A stretch of DNA of 64,000 nt from Polymorphobacter megasporae (lineage in GTDB: Bacteria > Pseudomonadota > Alphaproteobacteria > Sphingomonadales > Sphingomonadaceae): the NCBI RefSeq assembly GCF_018982885.2, contig NZ_CP081848.1, positions 2,232,001 to 2,296,000 of the forward strand. The letters run 5' to 3'. Both the position numbers and the translations under genes were made by a program. The notes below the pieces were generated by a model. The model was not told where the DNA came from. It saw only the letters and a list, made by a program, of their open reading frames with translations, and did no database searches. Of this stretch, positions 17,452 to 25,695 are shown in pieces (within the stretch, counting starts at the first letter, position 1; every line of letters begins with the position of its first letter).

Positions 17452-17855
17452 ATGCCTCTAAAGGATTATCTCAGCGTTATCGACAATGCCCTCAAGCATT
17501 TGTTCGACCGCAAGGCGATTGATCCGACAAAGGCACGCCGATCACTCCTCCGCGGTATCGATCGCACACTGGCGCAGTTCAAGACCGGCTCGACTGGAAC
17601 GCCGACTGCTGGTACCGCGTAAGAAATGGCGTCGTCGCACTGACGGTGAAAGTCGCCGGCGACACGCTCGACATCAATGGCGAGGCGACCAACCACCTGC
17701 CGGCCGAGCGCTTCTAGGAGTTCCTCGGGAGCATGCGCGCTGACGTGAAGGCAGGTGGGTTTGACAAGAAGCTGGCCAACAAGGACCACGGCGACGCCGA
17801 GGTGCAAATCCCCAAGCGCACACATTTCGAAACGGTCGACAGACTTTTGTTCTGA
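17452..17855 (+). pseudogene. Broken small gene of unknown function (frameshift plus amber stop)
   Basis: An ATG at 17452 with GGAG upstream opens a frame reading MPLKDYLSVIDNALKHLFDR that stops at 17622. Shifting frame near 17580 gives RLDWNADCWYRVRNGVVALT and later GFDKKLANKDHGDAEVQIPK, ending at TGA 17855, but with TAG at 17715-17717. The two halves look like one protein of about 134 residues with two lesions. I do not recognise the family. Confidence 0.55.
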
Positions 17856-18098
17856 TTATGCTACTCCTACAAAGTCCCGCGAGGATGGCTTGGCGGCCGC
17901 CTTCGGGGCGGCAAGCACGAAACGCCACCCTCGAGAATTTCGTAGATCCGTCACGCCTAGGATTTTAATATCTGCTGAGTGCCTTGATCAGCACCTCCGG
18001 CTGGCCTGCTCGCTCAGCGCGACACCATCTGGTCGCGGATGGCGTATTGATTCATAGCGAGCAGCTACGTCCTACGTAATTGTGATAACAACGTCTCA

Positions 18099-20012
18099 AT
18101 GGCATCTGGCAATCTTTCTAGAGCTAAATTGCTGATCGACACGGCACCGGCGATGGCACTCGTTTTAGCGGAACACGCGGTCAAAGCTGACCCCGCGGCG
18201 AACGAGCCTCGCTTCGTTCTTGGCGCTGCGCTGCGTCGGACAGGGAATTTGAATGGAGCGCTGGCGCTTCTTTTTCCACTCGCCGCCAAGCTGGTGGGCT
18301 TGTGGGGAGTACATTACGAACTTGGGATGACACTTGCGGGATCCGGTCGCGTCGAGGAGGCCCTCGTGTCACTGAAGCACGCCGCGATGTTAAATCCGGC
18401 ATCGCTTCTCGTCCTGCACGCGCTCGGCGACATTTCTATTCTAGTGGACTGCGCGCAAGAAGGGGACGATTTCCAAGCACGCGCAGTCATTGGATTCGTT
18501 GCCGATCCACGCCTCATATCAGCTGTCGCGTCGTGGTTCGATCGCAGCGACCCCACACCGCTTGCGTCATTCGGCCTGCACCTTACCGACATTGCTGCCG
18601 TCCGGCTCGTTGCAGATATCGGGCTGCGATCGGGCGCGGACGAACTCGTCGCGGCGATGCTAGCGAAGGCGTTGCATGTCACGCCCGGCTATCTGCCCGC
18701 GCGGTTTTGCCTTGCGTTCGCGCTTTATAGGACTGCAAAGAGCAACGACGCGCTTGCTGAAGTCAACGCGGTGCTTCTCGCTGTACCGGGTATCGCCGAG
18801 ATTCGTGCTCTACGTGCGGCAATCCTCATGCAGCAAGGCAACGTTGCAGCCGCGGTCAAAGCCTATGCGGCGAGTCTCGGGACCGATGCTGATGTGTGGC
18901 ATGGTTACGGCCACGCGCTACGCGCGCTTGGTCGGCAGGATGAGGCAGTGTTGGCGTATCGTCGAGCTCTGACGCTGCGACCAGGATACGCAGAGGTCTA
19001 CTGGAGCCTCGCCAATCTGAAGACTTGGAGGTTCACCGCCGACGACCGCGCGACTATGGCTGCCCTTCTGACCGAATTGGACGCTGCTGACTTGGTCTTT
19101 CTCCACTTCGCGCTGGGCAAGGCCAACGACGATGTGCGCGAAATCGCAATAAGCTTTGCCCATTACACCGCGGGCAACGCCGCACGGCGCAAGACTGAGC
19201 GCTACGACCGCGTTGCGCACGAGGACTTCATCGCACGCACGATTGCGACTTTTAACGCTGATTTTTTCGCCGAACACACCGGCAGCGGCGCCCCCGCGCG
19301 CGATCCGATCTTCGTCGTCGGCATGCCGCGATCGGGATCGACCCTGGTCGAGCAGATCCTTGCCAGCCATCCCGATGTCGACGGTTTGTCCGAGCTGCCC
19401 CACCTGCCCGAAGTCGCCCGCAGCCTGGGAAGACCCTATCCCGATGCGCTGATCGGCCTTGCCCCTCGCGATTTCGCGAAGGCGGGCCGCGATTATCTCG
19501 AACGCGTCCGCCCGCGCCGCGCGGGAAGCCCGAGCTTCGTCGACAAGTTGCCCGGAAACGTGCTGCACGTCGGGTTAATTCACCTCGCGCTGCCGAATGC
19601 GAGGATCGTCGATATCCGGCGTGATGCCGTCGCGACTTGCTTCTCGCTGTTTAAGCAACTGTTCGCACGTGGGCAGGCCTATGCTTACGACCTCGCCGAT
19701 CTTGGGCATTATTATCGGCACTATGTCGCGCTGATTGACCATTTTGCCGCTGTCCTGCCGGGCCGCATCCTGACACTGCCATACGAAGCGCTTGTCGACG
19801 ATACCGAGGCCGCGATCCGGCAACTGCTTGCACATATCGGCCTGCCGTTCGACGCTGCGTGCTTGCACTTTTATGCGAATGACCGGGCCGTGCGCACGGC
19901 GAGTTCGGAACAGGTGCGTCAGCCGATCTTTCGCTCGGGGCTCGACGACTGGCGGCGCAGCGAAGACCGGCTTGGGCCGTTGATCGAAGCGCTCGGACCG
20001 CTTGCCCGCTAG
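18099..20012 (+). CDS. TPR-repeat sulfotransferase
   Basis: A 637-aa protein. The first 300 residues are helical TPR-like repeats (ALRALGRQDEAVLAYRRALT is the clearest, with its LRPGYAEVYW continuation). The C-terminal third is a sulfotransferase starting at about residue 404 with VVGMPRSGSTLVEQIL, the loop that binds the 5'-phosphate of PAPS, and later IVDIRRDAVATCFSLFKQLF for the 3'-phosphate. TPR-sulfotransferase fusions are common in sphingomonads and Caulobacter; substrates are unknown. No signal peptide is seen. It is the first intact gene after the decayed element. Confidence 0.87.
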   Translation: MASGNLSRAKLLIDTAPAMALVLAEHAVKADPAANEPRFVLGAALRRTGNLNGALALLFPLAAKLVGLWGVHYELGMTLAGSGRVEEALVSLKHAAMLNPASLLVLHALGDISILVDCAQEGDDFQARAVIGFVADPRLISAVASWFDRSDPTPLASFGLHLTDIAAVRLVADIGLRSGADELVAAMLAKALHVTPGYLPARFCLAFALYRTAKSNDALAEVNAVLLAVPGIAEIRALRAAILMQQGNVAAAVKAYAASLGTDADVWHGYGHALRALGRQDEAVLAYRRALTLRPGYAEVYWSLANLKTWRFTADDRATMAALLTELDAADLVFLHFALGKANDDVREIAISFAHYTAGNAARRKTERYDRVAHEDFIARTIATFNADFFAEHTGSGAPARDPIFVVGMPRSGSTLVEQILASHPDVDGLSELPHLPEVARSLGRPYPDALIGLAPRDFAKAGRDYLERVRPRRAGSPSFVDKLPGNVLHVGLIHLALPNARIVDIRRDAVATCFSLFKQLFARGQAYAYDLADLGHYYRHYVALIDHFAAVLPGRILTLPYEALVDDTEAAIRQLLAHIGLPFDAACLHFYANDRAVRTASSEQVRQPIFRSGLDDWRRSEDRLGPLIEALGPLAR

Positions 20013-20194
20013 CGGCGACCGATGCCTATATTGGATAGCCTCATTAGATTATTTTGCTTCCCGGCTCGCCCGATTGGGGGGACGTTCACACTCGGGAAGA
20101 CGGCGGCTGCGACGGTCGTCGGATATTTGCATCGACCTTCGCCTAGATCACAAATGTGACAGGTTGCTGGCGGCGCGAAGTTCAGGGGGTATCT

Positions 20195-22657
20195 ATGATT
20201 AGCCATCGCCGGTCGACAAGGATCTTGAGCCAGTCGCTGCGACTGGCGCTGCTGCTCGCCTCGTCTGGGCTCGCCGCCACGGTCGCCGCCGCCGCAGCTG
20301 TGCCAGCACCCGCTGAAACACCGGGAAATCCCGAGCTTGCCGACATCGTGGTTACGGCGACCCGATCGGGCGCTGAATCGCTCCAGAAGGTAGCGATCCC
20401 GATATCGGTGGTGAATGTCGACCAGATCACCAAGTCGAACCAGGGTAACCTAGTCGACCTCGCGAAATTTTCGCCGTCGCTGGCGATTACAGAGGGTGCG
20501 CCGGGGTTCAATAAGTTTAACATGCGCGGTCTGTCGACTGGCGGCTACCGCACGTCGGACACATCGGATCGCTCACTCGTCGCGGTGTATCTCGATGACA
20601 CGCCGATTTCGGTCCAGGGCCAGACCCCAGACCTCAAGGTGTACGACCTCGAGCGCGTTGAGATTCTGCGCGGGCCGCAAGGAACGCTGTTTGGCGCCGG
20701 GTCGATGGCCGGGACGATCCGCTTCGTCACTGCCAAGCCGGACCTCAACAAATTCTTCGGCTCGGTCGAGGCCGACGGCGCCGGGACCGAGCACGGCAAT
20801 GGTAGCTATAACGCGCGCGGCATGGTCAATCTGCCCGTCGTCGCCGGACAGCTCGCGATCCGCGGCAACTTCTACATCGGCAAGGACGGCGGCTTCATCG
20901 ACAATATCGGCGCGTACAACCGCAAGGACGCGAACAGCAACCGCACCACCCAGGCGCGTGTCGCCGCCCGCTGGACCCCCACCGACAAGCTGACCGTCGA
21001 CGGCAGCTTCACCTACGAACAGAGCCGCGCACACGGCCTCAACACCGCATTCAGCGGACTGCCGGCGTACACCACCTCGACCAACAGCCCCGAGGGGACG
21101 AGCGACAAGTTCCGCCTGTACCAACTCGGCGCCGACTACGACCTCGGCTTCGCCGACTTCATCGCCACCGCCGCCTATACCGACCGCGACATCGGCTTCA
21201 ACGCGAGCGTCGAGCCGCAGATCGGCTATTTCTTCCAGGATTATGGCTCGAAGCTGCCGATCGGCACCGGCACCTATCCGGTGTTCACCGCGCCGACGAC
21301 GTACAACCAGGCGATCACCAACGCGCTCCCCGCAGAAAAATACACGATCAACAACAAGATCAAGGACTTCATGATCGAAGGCCGCTTGGCGTCGAAGAAC
21401 GACGGGCCGGTCAAATGGACCGCGGGCGTGTTCTACGAGACGCAGAAGCGCCATCTGATCCAGGACATCCCGACCCCTGGCTTCGACACGCTGAGCTATG
21501 AGAACTACTTCTACGGCCCGTTCGCGACGCCGACCGGCAGGTACGATTCGAAGCTCGTCGACGGCGCGTTCAGCTCGAACGACATCTTCTCAGGGCTGCA
21601 GGACGTCGACGAGCACCAGGTCGCGGTCTATGCCGACGGCACGTGGCACGTCACCCCGAAGCTCGATCTGACCGCCGGGCTGCGATATTTCAACTTCGAG
21701 GAGAAATATTTCCTCTTCGAAGGCGGCGTCTACGGCGTCATCAACCATGTCCCGCTGACGCAGAACGCGACGCTCAAGTCGAACGGGGTCAACCCGCGCG
21801 CGAACATTTCGTACAAGCCGAACGACGACCTGCTGATCTATGCCGAGGCGGCGAAGGGCTTCCGCTACGGCGGCGCGAACCAGCCGGTCCCGGTCGGCAC
21901 CACCGGGGTCGCCGGCCAGTGCGCCGCGAACCTCGCGTCGTACGGCTACACAGCCGCCCCGCTCACCTTCGGGCCCGACAAGTTGTGGAACTACACCATC
22001 GGTGAAAAGGCCAAGCTCGCCGACGGCCGCGTCACGCTCAACGCCAGCGCCTATTACATCGACTGGCAGGACGTGCAGACCCGCCTGCTGCTCAACTGCT
22101 CGTACTTCTTCACCGCGAACAAGGGCAAGATCACCAGCAAGGGCCTCGAGCTCGAATCGATGGTCAAGGTCAGCCCGGAATTCACGCTGAGCCTCGGCGG
22201 ATCGATCAACGATTCGCGCGCCAACGGCGACATCCCGACCGTCGGCGCGTTCAACGGCGACCACACGCCGTATTTCCCCAAGCTCGTGTTCAACTTCGGC
22301 GCGTTCTACGACGTGCCCGTCGGGAATGGCGAGTTGCACCTCCAGGGCAATTACCAGTTCCAGTCGAACCAGAACACGACGTTCAACCGCTTCTCAACGA
22401 CGATCGTCAACGGCGTCCTGACGAAGAATGGCGCAAGCTCGACCTTTGCGACGATCCCAGAATCGAGCAACGTCAGCCTGTCGGTGGCGTACGACATCGG
22501 CAACTTCGAGTTCGGCATCTTCGGCAACAACCTGACCAACGGCGTCAAGATCACCAACATCGCGCGCGCGACCTACTATCAGATCTACCAGGCCGGCAGC
22601 AGCGTCACCTATGCCCGCCCGCGCACGATCGGCGGTCGGGTCAAGGTCAAGTTCTAA
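20195..22657 (+). CDS. TonB-dependent outer-membrane receptor
   Basis: An 820-aa receptor. A signal peptide (LRLALLLASSGLAATVAAAA) is followed by a TonB-box-like DIVVTATR, a plug domain (IPISVVNVDQITKSNQG, FNKFNMRGLSTGGY, ERVEILRGPQGTLFGAGSMA) and a long beta-barrel ending in GGRVKVKF with a terminal Phe. Substrate unknown; the barrel resembles the Caulobacter/Sphingomonas type that imports small organics. The start at ATG 20195 has AGGGGG upstream. It converges on the N-demethylation operon, separated by a strong hairpin, which hints at a shared substrate but does not prove it. Confidence 0.9.
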   Translation: MISHRRSTRILSQSLRLALLLASSGLAATVAAAAAVPAPAETPGNPELADIVVTATRSGAESLQKVAIPISVVNVDQITKSNQGNLVDLAKFSPSLAITEGAPGFNKFNMRGLSTGGYRTSDTSDRSLVAVYLDDTPISVQGQTPDLKVYDLERVEILRGPQGTLFGAGSMAGTIRFVTAKPDLNKFFGSVEADGAGTEHGNGSYNARGMVNLPVVAGQLAIRGNFYIGKDGGFIDNIGAYNRKDANSNRTTQARVAARWTPTDKLTVDGSFTYEQSRAHGLNTAFSGLPAYTTSTNSPEGTSDKFRLYQLGADYDLGFADFIATAAYTDRDIGFNASVEPQIGYFFQDYGSKLPIGTGTYPVFTAPTTYNQAITNALPAEKYTINNKIKDFMIEGRLASKNDGPVKWTAGVFYETQKRHLIQDIPTPGFDTLSYENYFYGPFATPTGRYDSKLVDGAFSSNDIFSGLQDVDEHQVAVYADGTWHVTPKLDLTAGLRYFNFEEKYFLFEGGVYGVINHVPLTQNATLKSNGVNPRANISYKPNDDLLIYAEAAKGFRYGGANQPVPVGTTGVAGQCAANLASYGYTAAPLTFGPDKLWNYTIGEKAKLADGRVTLNASAYYIDWQDVQTRLLLNCSYFFTANKGKITSKGLELESMVKVSPEFTLSLGGSINDSRANGDIPTVGAFNGDHTPYFPKLVFNFGAFYDVPVGNGELHLQGNYQFQSNQNTTFNRFSTTIVNGVLTKNGASSTFATIPESSNVSLSVAYDIGNFEFGIFGNNLTNGVKITNIARATYYQIYQAGSSVTYARPRTIGGRVKVKF

Positions 22658-22682
22658 CGGCCGACGAGCCTTGTTTGAGCCG

Positions 22683-22706
22683 TTATCCCCGCGAAAGCGG
22701 GGATAA
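22683..22706. terminator. Bidirectional hairpin between convergent genes
   Basis: TTATCCCCGC-GAAA-GCGGGGATAA is a perfect 10-bp stem with a GNRA tetraloop, 26 bp after the receptor stop and just past the end of the DUF3089 gene. It has no long T tract, but its place between converging genes fits a shared terminator. It could also be a REP-like element. Confidence 0.7.
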
Positions 22707-22709
22707 TGG

Positions 22710-23873
22710 TCAACGGGGTAAGTGCCACGCTCCAGCCTGCCGCGCGACCAAGCGGACGAGATCGTTCTGGACGAGGGTCACGTCCAGCACGTGCATCCCC
22801 CAATTCGGATAGGCGACATCGCCGACGGTGTCCGGACCCATCACATAGTCGCCGAGTCCCGCCGCGATCCCCGGCTCGATATGGACCGCGAGATACGAAA
22901 AGTCGCCGCGCGCGACGCATTCACCCGACACCAGCCCCGGAATGCGGGCGAAGCGCGTCGGCATCGCGGCTCCGGCGGCCGACCAGCCGGTCGCGGGCGC
23001 GCGGTACTGGACGACGCCCTTGACCCACCACGGAAAGCCGAACACCCCGTCGAGCAGCGCCGTGCCGCCTTCGAGCCGCGCCAGATTGGTGCACCCCGCC
23101 TCCATTGCCGGGTCGGGCGATCGCCCGAACAACCCATTCGCTGGTGGCGGAGCGTGGTCGCGATAACTCGCCCATGTCACGACGCACCCGGTCTGCGTCG
23201 TCGACCGGCACAGCGGCACCGCCGTGAAATCGCCGCCGACGTTCTTGCCCTAGGGCACGAGCACCGCGACGCCGGGCAGGATCGCCGACACCATCTGCGT
23301 CGCGACCGGCTTGCCGTCGATCTCCTCGGCAATCAGCCGCTTGAGCATCATCGACCCCTGGCTGTGCCCGAGCAGCACGAACGGCCGCCCATGGTTGTCG
23401 CGCGCGAGATAATCGTGCCACGCCGCGCGGACATCGCCGAACGCGAGGTCGAGACCGGCGGCCATCGTCGCGGCGCCGCTCGTCGCTCCGGGTGGCGGGG
23501 CCACCATCACGGCGCGCAACGCGGTCAGCGTCACTTGGCGGTAGACCGGCGCGAAGGTCCGGCAGACGCTGGCGAAGGCGGAGAACTGCGACGCGGCCTG
23601 CCCCCGTTCCTCCTTGCCCGGAACCATGTCGCTGTTGATTCCCGGATCGAGCGACGCGGTCGGGTAGACGTAGAAGCAGTCGGCCTTCGGCGCGGGGTCG
23701 CGCGCGACTGTCTCTGCGCGCATCGTCCCGTCGCGGGCGACGACCGTCCGAGTGGCGTCAGGGGCGCAGGCGTCGGCGCGTCCCGGGCGGCACAGCCAGT
23801 TCGCGTCGTCGCGATAATCGACCGGGATTGCCGCAGTCTGAGCCGCCGCCGCGAGCACGACCAGTCCCAGCAT
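22710..23873 (-). pseudogene. DUF3089 lipase-like exported protein interrupted by an in-frame TAG
   Basis: Read through one amber codon (23250-23252) this is a 387-codon DUF3089 protein. A signal peptide MLGLVVLAAAAQTAAIPVDY is followed by DDANWLCRPGR, KADCFYVYPTASLDPGINSD, the nucleophile elbow VLLGHSQGSMML, and after the stop AVPLCRSTTQTGCVVTWASY and GMHVLDVTLVQNDLV. Both halves match the family and stay in the same frame, so one base change or a sequencing error explains the break. It lies 26 bp after the MFS gene at the end of the catabolic operon. DUF3089 proteins are alpha/beta hydrolases of unknown substrate. Confidence 0.8.
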
Positions 23874-23899
23874 TGCTTATCCGTCGACCAAACCTGCGC

Positions 23900-25261
23900 T
23901 CACGCCGTCGCCACCGCCGCCGCGAGCATCCGCGCGTCGTCGCGCTCGAAGGTGCGGACGCTCGTCCAGTAATGATACGCCGCCCAGAAGCCGGTCAGCG
24001 ACAGCGCCAGCAGCGCATAACGCAGCGATTCGGCATTGCTCCCGAGCCGCACCGCGAGCCCGTCGCTGATCATGCCGACCGCGAGCGGCGCGACGATCAA
24101 ATTGGCGACGTTGGCGCACAACAGGCTGATCGCCATCCCCTGCGCGCGCATCTTCGGCGGCAGGAAGTTGAGCAGCAACGCCATCTGCGGCCCGACGTAG
24201 AGGTAGATCGCGGGGACGACGAGCCACAGCATCGCGGTCGCTACGGTAAGCGAATGCGTCCAGTAGATGACGAACGACGGCACCGTCGACGCGAGGACGA
24301 TGCCCCCGAGGAAATACGCGATCCGGCGCGGCGGGCGCATCGCCGGCAGCGCGAGAACCGCGCAGGTGCCGAGCGTCGCGCCGACCCCCGCCCACAGATA
24401 GATCATGCCGAGCCGCGCCCCGGCGTCGGCGGTCGACAGGCCGTAAGCGCGCTGGAGGAAGGTCTGCGTCCAGTACATCAGCCCCCAGCCCCACAGGCAG
24501 ATGATCGTGCCCGCCGCATTGATGTGCCACACCGCGCGGCTGCGCCACATGAACAGAAGCGTGTCGCGCAGCGGCGCCTGCGGTTCGCTCGACGGCTCGA
24601 CGCTCTCGAAGCGCCCGCGCTGCGGCTCGCGGACGGTGAGGAAGATCAGGACGCCGAAGATCACGCCGGGGATGCCGAGCGCGATGAACGCCGCGCGCCA
24701 GCTGTGATAATGGTCGACGATCTGTCCGGCGACGGTCGAGCCGAGCCACGCGCCGAGCGGCAGCCCGAGCGCGTAGATCGTCAGCGCGAAGGCGCGGCGC
24801 TCGCGCGGGAAATAGTCGGCGATGATCGAGGTCGACGGCGGGGTGCCGCCCGCCTCGCCGACGCCGACGCCGATGCGCGCGACGAGGAACTGCCAGAAAT
24901 TCTGGGTCAGCCCGAGAAGCGCGGTCATCGCCGACCACATGACCATCGCTGCGGCGACGATGTTGCGCCGGTTCGAGCGGTCGGCGAGGCGCGAGATCGG
25001 GATGCCGACGGTGATGTAGAACAGCGCGAGGCTCACGCCGGTCAGCCAGCCGACGCCGGTGTCGCTGAGGTGGAACTCGATGCGGATCGGCTCGAGGACG
25101 GTCGAGACGACGTAGCGGTCGGCGATGTTGAGCGCATAGACCAGACCGCAGACGACGACGACGTACCAGCGCGCGCGCTCGAGCGCGGCGGGAGCGGCGA
25201 CGGCACTCGCGGGTTCGAGCGTGGGCGATGCCAGCGCAGCGTCAGCGATGCTTGCGGTCAT
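23900..25261 (-). CDS. MFS transporter (spinster-like) of the N-demethylation operon
   Basis: A 453-aa major facilitator protein with twelve predicted segments. The first helix has NIADRYVVSTVLEPI, and the loop between helices 2 and 3 has ISRLADRSNRRNIV. VGVGEAGGTPPSTSIIADYF is the GxGxGEAG motif of the spinster-like MFS group common in sphingomonads. It probably imports the operon's substrate across the inner membrane. The start at 25261 is fixed by an ATGA overlap with soxG and by GAGGGG a few bases upstream; the open frame continues upstream inside soxG but is a shadow. Confidence 0.88.
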   Translation of the reverse strand: MTASIADAALASPTLEPASAVAAPAALERARWYVVVVCGLVYALNIADRYVVSTVLEPIRIEFHLSDTGVGWLTGVSLALFYITVGIPISRLADRSNRRNIVAAAMVMWSAMTALLGLTQNFWQFLVARIGVGVGEAGGTPPSTSIIADYFPRERRAFALTIYALGLPLGAWLGSTVAGQIVDHYHSWRAAFIALGIPGVIFGVLIFLTVREPQRGRFESVEPSSEPQAPLRDTLLFMWRSRAVWHINAAGTIICLWGWGLMYWTQTFLQRAYGLSTADAGARLGMIYLWAGVGATLGTCAVLALPAMRPPRRIAYFLGGIVLASTVPSFVIYWTHSLTVATAMLWLVVPAIYLYVGPQMALLLNFLPPKMRAQGMAISLLCANVANLIVAPLAVGMISDGLAVRLGSNAESLRYALLALSLTGFWAAYHYWTSVRTFERDDARMLAAAVATA

Positions 25262-25695
25262 GCCAGTCCCCTCGAAATCGCTGCGGACCATAAGTTGACC
25301 AGCCCCCCGGCATAGCTTGCGGCGAAGTACACCTCCGCGCAATCGGCGGCGACGGGCGCGATCCACACCGGGACGTGGCGGATCACCGTCGCGGCGCAGT
25401 CGCCGGGGCCGAAGCGCGGATCCTCGGCGTCGAACACCCCGCCGACCATCAGCAGCGCGCGCCAGCCCGGCCCGGTCAACGTCGCGCGGACCAGTCCGCC
25501 GCCGAGCGCGACGAGACTGCCGTCGTCGCGCAACGCGTCCGCGAGCGCGCTCGTGTCGCCCGCATCGATCAGCCACCAGCGCCGCGGCTCGACCCTGACC
25601 GCGCGCGCGCCGCCGAAATCGGGGGCGGCATCGCTCCACAGGTCGACCGCGACGACATCGCCAGCGGGCGCGAAGGTGAGCGCGACATCAGCCAC
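25258..25695 (-). CDS. soxG: Sarcosine oxidase gamma subunit
   Basis: A 145-aa protein with the SoxG layout: PRRWWLIDAGDTSALADALR, then VRATLTGPGWRALLMVGGVF, ending AEVYFAASYAGGLVNLWSAA. In heterotetrameric sarcosine oxidase the gamma subunit packs against the folate-binding C-terminal half of alpha. It overlaps soxA by 8 bp upstream and the MFS gene by 4 bp downstream. SoxG is a weakly conserved family, so placement beside soxBDA carries much of the call. Confidence 0.82.
   Translation of the reverse strand: MADVALTFAPAGDVVAVDLWSDAAPDFGGARAVRVEPRRWWLIDAGDTSALADALRDDGSLVALGGGLVRATLTGPGWRALLMVGGVFDAEDPRFGPGDCAATVIRHVPVWIAPVAADCAEVYFAASYAGGLVNLWSAAISRGLA

Noticed and set aside
14676-18060. A downstream duplicate of the tRNA-Gln 3' end (attR)
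   Set aside because: I looked for a second copy of the T-arm and acceptor sequence and saw none, so element borders are not claimed.
22722-25315. Two long plus-strand frames opposite the DUF3089 and MFS genes
   Set aside because: Shadow frames with Arg/Glu-rich, repeat-like composition; the minus strand has full domains.
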